Source: Rhizobium leguminosarum (GTDB lineage Bacteria > Pseudomonadota > Alphaproteobacteria > Rhizobiales > Rhizobiaceae). Taken from it: a DNA stretch of 64,000 bases. This document shows, one piece after another, positions 35,766 to 45,010 of this stretch; position 1 is the stretch's first letter; each line of letters starts with the position of its first letter. The translations under genes were made by a program, and so were the position numbers. The stretch is taken from positions 1,190,531 to 1,254,530 of the forward strand of contig NZ_CP016287.1 of the NCBI RefSeq assembly GCF_001679785.1, in the 5' to 3' direction. The notes below the pieces were generated by a model that saw nothing but the letters and a program-made list of their open reading frames with translations, was not told where the DNA came from and made no database searches.

Positions 35766-36056
35766 TCAGGACCGCAGTAGCGGAGGCTTTTTGCGATTTC
35801 TTTCTGCCACTGGTTTCGATGGCGGGTCGCCAATTCCGCGAAGATTGCGGATAATCTGTTGAAGGTTTTCAATCCCCACTTGGGTGAACAAGATGATGTG
35901 CTCGCTGAGCTCCGAGGCCGGATAGTCATCATATGCACACAAGGAGCCATCTTCAGCGAACATCTCAATCGAACATTCTCGCAAGAAGTCTTCGTCCTCA
36001 CCAAGCATCGCTGCGACATATTTCAGTGTGTAGAGGGCAGAGTTGCGGTAGCCCAT
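35766..36056 (-). CDS. Hypothetical protein
   Basis: A 96-aa acidic protein, MGYRNSALYTLKYVAAMLGE then DEDFLRECSIEMFAEDGSL, with a basic tail. No family recognised. Its C-terminal end merges into the IS6 scrap, so it may be truncated. It is separated by about 30 bp from the pRiA4b-type gene upstream on the same strand and could have shared an operon with it. Confidence 0.4.
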   Translation of the reverse strand: MGYRNSALYTLKYVAAMLGEDEDFLRECSIEMFAEDGSLCAYDDYPASELSEHIILFTQVGIENLQQIIRNLRGIGDPPSKPVAERNRKKPPLLRS

Positions 36057-36086
36057 GATGCCTCGTTCTGTGTTTTTCAGATTTGG

Positions 36087-36697
36087 TCAGTGGTGCTGGT
36101 TTGGGCTTTTCGCAAATCCAGCTTTTCCGAGTGTCCGACGGCGGGCAATTTTAGCGACACGGACTTGAATGATATCAACGCTTAAATCTTCTGAGTCAAA
36201 GCGGTCACCATACCAACGCAAGAACTCTCGATGCTGCGCATGTCGTGGCTTCGCCATAACGTTCAGGAATTCCTCGAACCCCGAGGTGCTGCCAACATCT
36301 TCCGGCGGCGCTCTGCGCTCACCATCGATGAAGCGCGGATATTCGATGCTGGGGTTTCCATCCTCCACTACCTCGACCGTGATAGTGTGCCGCCAGTTAT
36401 CGAAAAGTCATAGGTGTAGCTAAAGGTCGCGATCCCACGCTCGATGAGTGCCGCGATGCGGACGTTGCGAGCTGCGAAGGTTTTGCGTTCATAGAGGTCT
36501 TCTGGATCCGGCACATCGTAACACCGCCCACCAGCCTCGAACTCGAACAGATGATAATCCTCGAACAGCATCACGGCCTGAATGACATCGTGGAGCCCCT
36601 TCAAGCTCATCGTGAGTGGAACCTCGACCCTGCGCCAGATCAAAGGCTCGATATCGTCGAGTTGGATATGTAGCCTGGCGATGCGATCGACGGTCAT
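36087..36697 (-). pseudogene. pRiA4b ORF-3-like protein, frameshifted
   Basis: The first frame (ATG at 36697) reads IARLHIQLDDIEPLIWRRVE, LKGLHDVIQAVMLFEDYHLF and FSYTYDF. The continuation, expected as GDNW plus HTITVE, is found in the next frame and runs VEDGNPSIEYPRFIDGERRA, PPEDVGSTSGFEEFLNVMA to 36087. This is the layout of plasmid pRiA4b ORF-3 family proteins (function unknown). The frame changes at about 36398 by one base. Confidence 0.8.
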
Positions 36698-36884
36698 GAT
36701 GCCAACGCCATCATAGGACGCGGACCTGTCCAATTCCACGGCAGCAACTCTGCAAGCTTTGTTGTCGGCATGTCAGCAATTCGTGCCAGGACATCGGCAA
36801 GCCATGCGTGCGGATCGATATCGTTGAGCTTGGCGGTCATGATCATCGTCGCCATGAAGGCCGCGCGATCGGCACCGTCTGGCA
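36694..36884 (-). pseudogene. IS66 TnpC, C-terminal scrap
   Basis: Minus strand reads DGADRAAFMATMIMTAKLND, IDPHAWLADVLARIADMPTT and LAELLPWNW. This is the typical IS66 TnpC tail, with only about 60 codons left. Confidence 0.75.
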
Positions 36885-37071
36885 CCTCGATGAAGTCGTG
36901 GTGCGCATCAACGGTCAGAAATGCTGGTTGTGGAGAGCGGTTGATCAGAACGGATATGTGCTCGACGAGATCGTCCAGACGCGCCGTACCACCAAGGCGG
37001 CCAAGCGCCTGCTGACGCGACTTCTGAAGAAGCAGGGCATGCCGCCAAAGCGTAATGATCACCGACAAAAT
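36876..37071 (+). pseudogene. IS6-family transposase, catalytic-core fragment
   Basis: Plus strand reads TVWHLDEVVVRINGQKCWLW, RAVDQNGYVLDEIVQTRRTT and KAAKRLLTRLLKKQGMPPK, the first catalytic Asp region of IS6 transposases. It lacks both ends. Confidence 0.8.
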
Positions 37072-37114
37072 GCCCACCGACCGTGATTGCGATTCATTTA
37101 CCATGATATCAATG

Positions 37115-37480
37115 TCTTACGATCTGGCGAAATTGCCCATCTCGAGCTTGCTGCGGGGTAAGCGGGGCTGGCGTTTGACCACCATCTGCGCAATGCGATC
37201 GGCGACCATAGGTATGCCCAGCGGGCGCGTCTTCCCATCACTCTTGGGTATGTCGACCCGCCGCACCGGCGGCGGAAAGTAGCTGCCCGACGCCAGCCGA
37301 TTCCAGAGCTTGTACAGGTTGTTCGTAAGATCAGCCTCAAAGTCCGCAATCGTCTGGCCTCAATACCAGCCGCTCCTTGGTTGGCTCCAACCCTCTTATA
37401 TGCTTCCCACACCTCCCTTTTCGAGATCGCATACGGGTTTGCTCTATCCACGAGGATCCTCCCGTCGCCGGTTGTCCACG
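37115..37480 (-). pseudogene. Group II intron reverse transcriptase, N-terminal fragment
   Basis: Minus strand reads NPYAISKREVWEAYKRVGAN QGAAGI in one frame, then, after a frame change, LTNNLYKLWNRLASGSYFPP PVRRVDIPKSDGKTRPLGIP and MVADRIAQM. This is the RT-0/RT-1 start of LtrA-type intron proteins. The polymerase core is missing. Confidence 0.8.
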
Positions 37481-37585
37481 CTCCAGAGCTGAACAACGCA
37501 ACCCCTTCGCTCCAGCCTCATTACAGGACCTTCAGCACTCCTACGGGCTGCTCCGCCCCTGTGCTGGCGGTTCTATTTCGGGCGC

Positions 37586-37870
37586 GTGAGCGTATTGTTC
37601 ATCAGCGAACGGCTGCGCGCCGTTCTCTACGAATATGGACAGGTGATTCCGCAGGGAATTGGTCACATCAAGCGAATTGATGCCATCATAGAAAATACTG
37701 AGATCGGCTTGCCCGAGATTGTGCAGGAGGAATGCAGCGACCTTCTGGCTCAGATTGGCGAGAAGACGGCCCGGATCGAAGAGAACGCCAGGAAGCTGGC
37801 CGTCAACTCACTCAACATATCGAAAGCTATGGGCTCTTCCATCGATATTCCCTGCGCCGCAAACAAATGA
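37586..37870 (+). pseudogene. IS110-family transposase, internal fragment
   Basis: The frame reads LRAVLYEYGQVIPQGIGHIK, RIDAIIENTEIGLPEIVQEE and LLAQIGEKTARIEENARKLA, the coiled-coil middle of an IS110 transposase. Both the N-terminal DEDD domain and the C-terminal Ser domain are absent. Confidence 0.65.
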
Positions 37871-37911
37871 AAAACTGCTGTGCAAGCTCCGGCCTGCGGG
37901 CGGAGGATGCG

Positions 37912-38142
37912 ATGAAACAGCAGAAGCGCATCCTGGTCAACAATCCGCGCAAGCTCGACTACGACCAGGTTCGGGCGATCTATGCCAGCGCGCTTGCGCG
38001 GCCGCAGGCGAGTGAGCCGGCCATGACCCCGAGCTCGGACGACCAACCGGAATTCTCGCAGATGCTGCCGCGCATGTCGCAAATGTGGCGCAGCAATATC
38101 GAGCAGGCAGGGGAAGTTGGAAAAAGTAGTTCAAATCGATGA
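37912..38142 (+). CDS. Short protein upstream of PhaE-like gene
   Basis: A 76-aa frame starting MKQQKRILVNNPRKLDYDQV with a CGGAGG ribosome binding site five bases upstream. It ends in ATGA overlap with the PhaE-like gene. Its last part (FSQMLPRMSQMWRSNIEQAG) resembles the amphipathic start of PhaE/phasin-like proteins. The two ORFs may therefore be one gene broken by a frameshift. Not recognised with certainty. Confidence 0.5.
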   Translation: MKQQKRILVNNPRKLDYDQVRAIYASALARPQASEPAMTPSSDDQPEFSQMLPRMSQMWRSNIEQAGEVGKSSSNR

Positions 38143-38726
38143 TGTCCTTCCTCACCACGCGCGCGGCCGACAGCAGTCTGTTTGCCGTCGCGCAGGGCGG
38201 TGAGATCTCGGAAGCCATCAAGCGCATGGCGGAAGCCCCGCGCCTTGCCGACATGTGCAACCTCGACCGGCAGGTCTACGCGCTGATGGCGGCCTGGATG
38301 GACGTGATCCAACGCATGGCGGCCTATTGCGCCATCGCCTCGGTGCCGTGGAGCAAGGCCTATGAACGCTATAGCGCCACGCTCGCCGACATGAAGGAAG
38401 AAGACGCCGAGGACTTCGGCTGGCGCAAGGCCTTCAAGGCGTGGAGCGACATTGTCAACGAGGAACTGAGCAGCAACCAGCGCTCGGAGAATTTCCTCGC
38501 CGCGCAGCGCGATTTGCTGCGCGCCGCGCTGGACCTGCGCACCCGCCAGCAGCAAATGACCGACAGCGTCGCCAAGCTGTTCGGCGTTCCGAGCCAGCGG
38601 GATTTCGACGAGCTGACGCGCCAGATTACGGAACTGAGGCGGGAGCTGCGCGCCTCAGGGCGCAACGCGATGCGGCCGAAGGTGCAGGCGGCGTCGCCAC
38701 ACAGCCACGGGAGGGATGAGCCATGA
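38139..38726 (+). CDS. PhaE-like class III PHA synthase subunit
   Basis: A 195-aa helical protein: NLDRQVYALMAAWMDVIQRM, WRKAFKAWSDIVNEELSSNQ, RSENFLAAQRDLLRAALDLR, then FGVPSQRDFDELTRQITELR and RELR. The last part is the hallmark C-terminus of PhaE, the non-catalytic partner of class III polyhydroxyalkanoate synthases. The next ORF (ATG at 38723, MTEPRDTAHASNDSLTAH) starts by ATGA overlap where phaC is expected, but is lost after about 20 codons. The operon is thus decapitated. Confidence 0.55.
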   Translation: MMSFLTTRAADSSLFAVAQGGEISEAIKRMAEAPRLADMCNLDRQVYALMAAWMDVIQRMAAYCAIASVPWSKAYERYSATLADMKEEDAEDFGWRKAFKAWSDIVNEELSSNQRSENFLAAQRDLLRAALDLRTRQQQMTDSVAKLFGVPSQRDFDELTRQITELRRELRASGRNAMRPKVQAASPHSHGRDEP

Positions 38727-38917
38727 CCGAACCCCGCGACACCGCACATGCAAGCAACGATAGCCTTACCGCACACGCGTCTCGCAGATCGCACGAATAC
38801 GACGTTCCGGACCGGCCTGATCGGCGTGGAGAGACGTGTAGTGGTAGGTGGTCCGATCGAAGTTCAACGGCCCACAGGCACGCCGGATCGAGACCATCTA
38901 ATCCCGGCACATGTCCT

Positions 38918-39334
38918 TCACCCCTCCCGCTTCCGAGCAGGCCTTGGACGTTTCGGCGAATGGACCTCCCGCAACATATTGAGCTCCAGCGTCTGCTCTG
39001 CGACAATCCGGTTCAACCGGGCGTTTTCGTCTTCGAGCTGCTTCCGCTTCTTCATTTCCGGAATGGCATCACTCGCGTCCCGAGGCGTGCCCGTTTCTGG
39101 CGAAGACTTCCTGAGATCTTCGCGGATCCCCGCGATGGTGAGTCGTCTGTCTTTTCTGAGCGATGCGATACGCTTTAACCGCGTAACGTGGTCAGCGTCG
39201 TACCGCCGGTGGCCCTTTTCCGAGCGATCCGGTACGATGAGATCCTCCTTCTCCCAAAGCCGAAGTGTCGATGCAGAAACCCCCGCTAGACGTGCAGCTT
39301 CCGCAACGCGATAGATTTTCTTTTTGTGGTTCAT
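38918..39334 (-). CDS. MerR-family regulator, probably C-terminally truncated
   Basis: The ATG at 39334 starts MNHKKKIYRVAEAARLAGVS ASTLRLWEKEDLIVPDRSEK, a canonical MerR winged HTH (residues 5-75), followed by a coiled coil (EMKKRKQLEDENARLNRIV). The protein stops at 138 residues with a basic tail, while similar regulators carry a C-terminal cupin or effector domain. The boundary at about 38950 lies next to other debris. It may still bind DNA. Confidence 0.75.
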   Translation of the reverse strand: MNHKKKIYRVAEAARLAGVSASTLRLWEKEDLIVPDRSEKGHRRYDADHVTRLKRIASLRKDRRLTIAGIREDLRKSSPETGTPRDASDAIPEMKKRKQLEDENARLNRIVAEQTLELNMLREVHSPKRPRPARKREG

Positions 39335-39589
39335 CTCGGCACTTTCGTTCAGCCGCAATTTTGCCGGTTATAAGCACGCTCGATCCAAGGAAGCGTCTTG
39401 AACGCTGCATTGTTTGCAAAACGCGTTCGCACAGGGAAAGACACGGGCACATTTGGAGAAAAATACCCGTGGCAGATCGAAATCAGTGTGGGATTTCATA
39501 GCCATGTGTTCGATTACTCGCAACAGCGACGCTGGCGAATTTATCAGTCAGGTCAGCGAGAAACGCCTTTCAAGGGCTGATCCTGCTCA

Positions 39590-39913
39590 CCTGCGGCGTT
39601 GGGCCACATCATCCGCTTCCTCGCACCGATCACTACCGAGGAAACCGCTTTCGGCACATCGCTCGCACTGCTTGCAGAGCGCGCAGGCCTGTCGACTGGT
39701 GTCTTCATGTTCGTGCTTTCCGAGGATTCCCATTTATCGGCACGAAATTCACGGAGAACGAGAAGGTGCGCAAGCTCACCTTCACCGGCGCGACCAGTGT
39801 CGGCAAGATCCTGATGCTCCAGGGCGCCGACGAGATCATGAAACGCGGCGCCGAGCTTGGCGGCAACGCGCCGTTCATCGTTTTCGATCGTGCGTCGCGA
39901 CGAGTGAGAGCGT
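39590..39913 (+). pseudogene. Aldehyde dehydrogenase fragment
   Basis: Two frames give pieces of a GabD-type aldehyde dehydrogenase in order: SLALLAERAGLSTGVFMFVL, then ENEKVRKLTFTGATSVGKIL and KRGAELGGNAPFIVFD. N- and C-terminal parts are missing and a frameshift lies near 39735. The remainder up to 40059 holds nothing I recognise. Confidence 0.75.
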
Positions 39914-40059
39914 AGCGGACCACCTCGGCTGTCTTGGACTTGCCGGAGACCACTAATTTTCCGATTTATGGACCCCGAGCACGGCGGGTGTGGCCGACTA
40001 CAGCCACGACGACGGCAGTTGCTGGCTCGGCTTAAGGAAAAGGGAGGGCCCGCCCGCTC

Positions 40060-41235
40060 CTACTTGACCTCAAGAAATGCTCGAATTCGCTCTCCTGCCT
40101 GAGCAATGCTCAACACGCCATCCATGTGCCCTCGCGTGCCTTCCAGTTCGACGAATTCGACTGGCGTACCGTCGGATTTGATAATCGTTCCTGTCTCTCG
40201 CACTGCATTTCCGGGAAAAATCAGGTCTTCATCGGTATAGATCAGCATCACGGGCACCTCGATATCCAGGAGCCCTTTGTACAGGCTGTCTTTGGGATGT
40301 CCAGCGACGAACAATTGATTGGCGCGCACCAGATAAAGGAAATGGTTCGCATCTAACTGGGCTACCCGTGCTGCGCCCGCCTCGTTCAGCTTCGTGACAA
40401 CCTCATAGTCATTCGCCCAACTCTGCCCGGGATCCGCACCTTCTCTGGCCCAGTCACGCCCAAATGTGCCGTCGGTCCATTCTGCCGAATTTGCCTGCAG
40501 TGTTAAAGTCTTCATGGCTTGAGCCAGCCCCGCTTTTGGCGCCTGGCCGGTGTAATAATCTCCACCGTTCCAGTTTGGATCCAGTTTGATCGGCGACGCC
40601 CATACGTCCAGCCACGCGATAAGATTCGCGTCTGCCCAACCAGAGGAAATGACTGGAATCACCCGCTCCAACTTGTCGGGATAGCGTGCTGCCCATTCAT
40701 AGCTTTGCAGCCCTCCCATGGAGGCGCCCATGACAGCATGCCATTTCCCAATCCCCAGTTGCTCCATCAGCCCTTTCTGCGTATCAACGAAATCGCCGAT
40801 CGTCATGATCGGGAAATCCATACCCCAAGGCTTTCCTGTTTTGGGATTGGTCGTCGCCGGGCCGGTGGTGATGACGTTCGGATCGTTGGCACCGAGATTG
40901 ACCGGTGTGTCGACCGACACGACAAAGTATTTGTCCGTATCGATGGGCTTGCCCGATCCGATGATTGCATCCCAATAGCCGGCGCTTACATCCTCCTCCT
41001 TATATTTCCCCGCCGCGTGACTGCTTCCGCTGAAAAAATGCGGAATCAGGATGGCATTATCCCTGGCTTTGTTCAGCGTGCCATAGGTTTCATATCCCAA
41101 CCGCATTTCGGGAACCGTCTTGCCTCCACGTGTCACGAAGTTTTTCAGGGTAAATTCCCGCTTCTCAACCAATGGCTCGTACGCCAATGCAGGGCCGGCC
41201 ATCATGGCAATAGTGATGAGTATTTTCAGACGCAT
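40060..41235 (-). CDS. Secreted alpha/beta hydrolase of the homoserine O-acetyltransferase (MetX) family
   Basis: A 391-aa protein with an apparent signal peptide (MRLKILITIAMMAGPALA, cleavage before YEP). It has the MetX-family fold: LGYETYGTLNKARDNAILIP, YFVVSVDTPVNLGANDP, a nucleophile elbow VMGASMGGLQSYEWA (S172), an acid in IYTDEDLIFP and a His in GTRGHMDG. Export to the periplasm is unusual for real MetX, which uses acetyl-CoA in the cytosol, so a hydrolase or acyltransferase of unknown substrate is more likely. It is on the same strand as blcC, 220 bp downstream of it. Confidence 0.8.
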   Translation of the reverse strand: MRLKILITIAMMAGPALAYEPLVEKREFTLKNFVTRGGKTVPEMRLGYETYGTLNKARDNAILIPHFFSGSSHAAGKYKEEDVSAGYWDAIIGSGKPIDTDKYFVVSVDTPVNLGANDPNVITTGPATTNPKTGKPWGMDFPIMTIGDFVDTQKGLMEQLGIGKWHAVMGASMGGLQSYEWAARYPDKLERVIPVISSGWADANLIAWLDVWASPIKLDPNWNGGDYYTGQAPKAGLAQAMKTLTLQANSAEWTDGTFGRDWAREGADPGQSWANDYEVVTKLNEAGAARVAQLDANHFLYLVRANQLFVAGHPKDSLYKGLLDIEVPVMLIYTDEDLIFPGNAVRETGTIIKSDGTPVEFVELEGTRGHMDGVLSIAQAGERIRAFLEVK

Positions 41236-41455
41236 TTATTTCTCCCTCGTTGGGTTACCAATGAAGCAAAGTGGTCGTCTCAGCCTCGGTTTGCTTGTCA
41301 CTGGAGCTCAAATAGATCCGGGTCCAAAACCCCATTTTTCCGCAAAAGACATCGCGAACACGCTGGGCTTTCGTAATTGCGCTGATATTCTCAGGTTCCA
41401 AAGAGGCGTATTCGCCCTCTATAGGATTATGACGCGGCTGTGGCCCGGCGGTTTC

Positions 41456-42247
41456 TCAAGAGTAATACTCTGGTGCCTTCTTGAAGCTCGACCACGCATC
41501 CGGGTCGTGACCGGTGACGACATTGGCCCCCGTCCTTTCCGCGATTGTGCGCAGCTTTTGTACAGAGCGAACGGTATCCACCGTTGATGCGAGGAAGCCA
41601 GGCAGCGCCTTTTCTTCCCAATGGTCGAGAGTGTAGGCCGCATCGATCGTCAGAAGCAGCGGCTCACTGTTGGGAAGGCGGACGAGAAAGGATTGATGGC
41701 CCATCGCATGGCCAGGACTGAAGATCGTCGTCAGCGTGCCGTCACCATAAACATCATAGAAATCGTCTTGAGTGCCGTTCAAAAACTGCCATTTCAGACC
41801 CGGGCGATCGAAATCCTTGCGGATATAGCCTCCACCGGCAAACCAATCGGGAGTGAAAGCATATTCATACTCGGCCCGCTGCACGATATGCGTGGCATTC
41901 GGGAACCGGCCGATCGCGCCGGTATGGTCGAGATGCAGGTGGGACTGCACGACATATTTAACCTCGGCCGGATCGAAGCCGAGAGCTTTGACCTGATCGA
42001 CGCATCCTTTGTTCCTGTCAAGAACGGGCCAGTACACGTCGCAAATATCGCCCCAATGGCCGCGCGGGTCCGTTGCCACTTCAATGGCGTTGCCACCGTC
42101 GATGATCGTGTGACCGTCGGGATGGGTGATGAGGAAAAAGGGAACCGGGATTTCGTAATCAGCGCCATTTCCCTGATTCATTTTGATGTTGTGCACTTTG
42201 CATTTCAGGGTGCCGGACTGAAGCATGTAAAGTCTGATATCCGTCAC
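41456..42247 (-). CDS. blcC: Gamma-butyrolactone / N-acyl-homoserine lactone lactonase (AttM/BlcC)
   Basis: A 263-aa metallo-beta-lactamase-fold lactonase with the Zn motif SHLHLDH (H103, H105, D107, H108), HAMGHQSF and a C-terminal VVTGHDPDAW. Much of the sequence, from MTDIRLYMLQSGTLKCKVHN on, agrees with the Agrobacterium AttM/BlcC protein as I remember it. It opens gamma-butyrolactone to gamma-hydroxybutyrate and also hydrolyses acyl-homoserine lactone signals. It is the third gene of blcABC, 48 bp after blcB. Confidence 0.95.
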   Translation of the reverse strand: MTDIRLYMLQSGTLKCKVHNIKMNQGNGADYEIPVPFFLITHPDGHTIIDGGNAIEVATDPRGHWGDICDVYWPVLDRNKGCVDQVKALGFDPAEVKYVVQSHLHLDHTGAIGRFPNATHIVQRAEYEYAFTPDWFAGGGYIRKDFDRPGLKWQFLNGTQDDFYDVYGDGTLTTIFSPGHAMGHQSFLVRLPNSEPLLLTIDAAYTLDHWEEKALPGFLASTVDTVRSVQKLRTIAERTGANVVTGHDPDAWSSFKKAPEYYS

Positions 42248-42295
42248 GTTGGATCCTCCCGCGGTGATTTGAACGGTGAATTTCTGCGGAAAGCT

Positions 42296-43456
42296 TCAGA
42301 AGGCTTCCCGATAAAGGGCAAGCGCGTCTTCTTCCCGGACTTCGACCGGATTGTTGACGAGAAGGCGGGTTTGTTTCATCGCGTCGGCGGCGAGCATGGC
42401 GAGACTGTTGTCGGTTACACCGACATCGCGAAGCCGGCGCGGCGCGCCGCTTTCATCCATCAGCACCTGCATATGGGCAACAAAGTCCTCGGAACAGGCC
42501 GTGGCGTCGCCGCTTCCCCTGACCCCAAGCACATCGGCAAGCTCGGCGTAAAGCGGGGCAGCCGCCTGTGCATTGTAGCGAAGGACTGGGCCGAGCATCA
42601 GAGCGTTCGAAAGACCATGCGGAATGTGATAATGTCCACCCAGCGGATAGGCCAGTGCGTGGACGGCAGCCACCGGGGAGTTGGAGAAGGCCTGGCCCGC
42701 AAGCGTTGAACCGAGAAGCATGCCTTCACGAGCGTCCCGATTGGAAGGCTCCTTGCAGGCAGCGATAAGATTGCGGCCGAGCAGCCGCAGCGCTTCGCGT
42801 GCCAAAGCATCCGAAAGCGGGTTTTTCTTGTGCTTGCTGGTGTAGGCTTCGATGGCGTGCACCATCGCATCGATACCAGTTGCGGCGGTGTGAACCTGCG
42901 GTAAACCGACGGTAAGTTCTGCATCCAACAGCACGAAATCCGCGTATAGTTGCGGCGACACGACCCCCATCTTAGTCGTCTCGCCGGTGGTGATGATGGA
43001 AATGTTGGTGACTTCAGAACCTGTGCCCGCCGTTGTCGGAACGAGAACCAGCGGGACACGCGCGCCCTGAACTTTGCCGATGCCATACATGTCGGCGAGT
43101 GATTGTTCTGATGATAGCAGCACCGCCGCGAGCTTGGCTATGTCCAATGACGAGCCGCCACCGAGACCAACGACAATATCGGCTCCGACTTGCCGCGCCT
43201 CCACGACACAGCCATACAAAACGCTTTCCGGTGGATCGGGCACAACCTTGTCGAAAATCGCTACACTGAAGCCAGCCGCCCCCAGACTGGCAGCAATGGG
43301 CGCAATCATCCCAGCCTTCACAAGGCCCGCGTCGGTGACCAAAAGCACCTTGCGCGCAGCGAAACGCGCAGCGATGATTTCACCTATTCGCTTAGCTCCG
43401 CCCCAAGCCATCTCCATGGATGGGACAGTTCGAAATTCGAATGGATTGATCGTCAT
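42296..43456 (-). CDS. blcB: Gamma-hydroxybutyrate dehydrogenase (AttL/BlcB), Fe-dependent ADH
   Basis: A 386-aa group III iron alcohol dehydrogenase: GLGGGSSLDIAKLAAVL (cofactor loop), VPTTAGTGSEVTNISII, and metal-ligand regions TGIDAMVHAIEAY and HALAYPLGGHYHIPHGLSNA. It oxidises gamma-hydroxybutyrate to succinic semialdehyde. The ATG at 43456 with GGAGG upstream is preferred to a 96-codon extension that overlaps blcA. It is located between blcA and blcC. Confidence 0.93.
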   Translation of the reverse strand: MTINPFEFRTVPSMEMAWGGAKRIGEIIAARFAARKVLLVTDAGLVKAGMIAPIAASLGAAGFSVAIFDKVVPDPPESVLYGCVVEARQVGADIVVGLGGGSSLDIAKLAAVLLSSEQSLADMYGIGKVQGARVPLVLVPTTAGTGSEVTNISIITTGETTKMGVVSPQLYADFVLLDAELTVGLPQVHTAATGIDAMVHAIEAYTSKHKKNPLSDALAREALRLLGRNLIAACKEPSNRDAREGMLLGSTLAGQAFSNSPVAAVHALAYPLGGHYHIPHGLSNALMLGPVLRYNAQAAAPLYAELADVLGVRGSGDATACSEDFVAHMQVLMDESGAPRRLRDVGVTDNSLAMLAADAMKQTRLLVNNPVEVREEDALALYREAF

Positions 43457-43481
43457 TAACTCCTCCCTCATTGCCAGCCGT

Positions 43482-44933
43482 TTACGCGATGGCCGAGCAC
43501 AGATATTTGATTTCCAAATAGTCATCGATTCCGTAACGGGAGCCTTCCCGTCCGAGGCCGGACTGCTTGACGCCGCCAAATGGCGCCACCTCGTTCGAGA
43601 TCTGACCGGTATTGTGACCCACCATGCCGTATTCCAGCGCTTCGGCCACTCGCCATGTCCGGCGGATGTTTTCAGTATAAAAATAGGCAGCCAATCCGAA
43701 TTCCGTGTCGTTGGCCATAGCGAGCGCCTCTTCCTCTGTCTCAAAGCGGAAGAGAGGCGCGAGTGGCCCGAAGGTTTCCTCGCGGGCGATCTTCATCGCC
43801 TGTGTCGCTCCTGTCAGGACAGTCGGTTCGAAGAATGTCCCGCCGAGGCTGTGTCGCTTGCCACCTACGACCACTTTCGCGCCCTTTGCGATCGCATCGC
43901 TAATATGGTCCTCGATCTTGGCGATGGCCTCAGCATCAATCAGCGGTCCAATTGTTACATCCACCTGCGTGCCTTCACCGACTTTCAGTGCAGAAACCTT
44001 CGCTGCAAGCTTTTCAGCGAAGACATCGTAAACACCCGACTGCACGTAGATACGGTTTGTGCAGACACAGGTCTGACCAGCATTTCGGTATTTCGAAGCG
44101 ATGGCACCGTCGACGGCGGCATCGAGGTCGGCGTCGTCGAAAACGATGAAGGGTGCGTTGCCGCCGAGCTCCATGGACAGTTTCTTTATCGTCGGCGCAG
44201 ACTGCGCCATGAGAATTCGCCCCACCTCGGTCGATCCGGTGAAAGACAGTTTTTTGACTATGTCGCTTTCCGTCAGCACCTTGCCGATCTCGCGTGATTT
44301 TCCTGTCACAATCTGGAAAACGCCGGCGGGAATACCCGCCTGTTCGGCTAGCACGCCGAGAGCCAGCGCCGTGAGGGGTGTCTGCTCAGCCGGCTTAGCC
44401 ACCATGGTGCAACCGGCAGCCAGCGCAGGCGCCGCCTTGCGTGTGATCATTGCTGCCGGGAAGTTCCACGGCGTGATTGCGGCACAGACACCGATGGGCT
44501 GCTTGAAAACCAGGATGCGCTTGTCGGTGGTTGGTGCGGGTATGATGTCCCCATAGACCCTCTTTGCCTCCTCGGCAAACCATTCGATAAAGGAGGCGGC
44601 GTAAAGCATTTCCCCCCTGGCTTCGGACAGCGGCTTGCCCTGTTCAGCCGTCATCAGCGCGGCCAGATCGTCCGCGTTTTCTATTATCAGATAGAACCAG
44701 CGGAGCAGGATGGCCGCTCTTTCCTTCGCTGCAAGCGCGCTCCACGAACGGAATGCAACTTCGGCCGCTACGACCGCCTGCTCAACATCTGCCGCCTCCA
44801 GTGAAGGAACGGTGCCGACAATCTCCCCCGTCGCTGGGTTCTTGACGGCGATGCTGTTCTGAGAGCCGGCAACCCATTTGCCATCTATCAGGCATCGATC
44901 GCGCAGGAGTTCCATTTTTTTTAGATTGACCAT
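43482..44933 (-). CDS. blcA: Succinic semialdehyde dehydrogenase (AttK/BlcA)
   Basis: A 484-aa aldehyde dehydrogenase of the GabD type: TPWNFPAAMITRK, FTGSTEVGRILM, LELGGNAPFIVFD-type base region (MELGGNAP) and the nucleophile in NAGQTCVCTNR. It converts succinic semialdehyde to succinate, the last blc step. The ATG at 44933 is preceded by GGAGG. It is the first gene of the operon and is transcribed divergently from blcR. Confidence 0.94.
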   Translation of the reverse strand: MVNLKKMELLRDRCLIDGKWVAGSQNSIAVKNPATGEIVGTVPSLEAADVEQAVVAAEVAFRSWSALAAKERAAILLRWFYLIIENADDLAALMTAEQGKPLSEARGEMLYAASFIEWFAEEAKRVYGDIIPAPTTDKRILVFKQPIGVCAAITPWNFPAAMITRKAAPALAAGCTMVAKPAEQTPLTALALGVLAEQAGIPAGVFQIVTGKSREIGKVLTESDIVKKLSFTGSTEVGRILMAQSAPTIKKLSMELGGNAPFIVFDDADLDAAVDGAIASKYRNAGQTCVCTNRIYVQSGVYDVFAEKLAAKVSALKVGEGTQVDVTIGPLIDAEAIAKIEDHISDAIAKGAKVVVGGKRHSLGGTFFEPTVLTGATQAMKIAREETFGPLAPLFRFETEEEALAMANDTEFGLAAYFYTENIRRTWRVAEALEYGMVGHNTGQISNEVAPFGGVKQSGLGREGSRYGIDDYLEIKYLCSAIA

Positions 44934-44951
44934 AATCTCCTCCAAGCATAC

Positions 44952-44990
44952 AGTTCATTTAAATGAACTAGTATCGTTATATTGAACTAG
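44952..44990. promoter_or_regulatory. blcA-blcR operator region
   Basis: The 77-bp gap between blcA and blcR holds a perfect 18-bp palindrome AGTTCATTTAAATGAACT (44952-44969) and a direct repeat TGAACTAG at 44964-44971 and 44983-44990. The latter is within a TATTGAACTA half-site (44980-44989). BlcR of Agrobacterium is known to bind inverted repeats in this gap and to release them with succinic semialdehyde or gamma-butyrolactone-type ligands. Confidence 0.75.
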
Positions 44991-45010
44991 CCTGACAGGA
45001 GGTATTGGAA

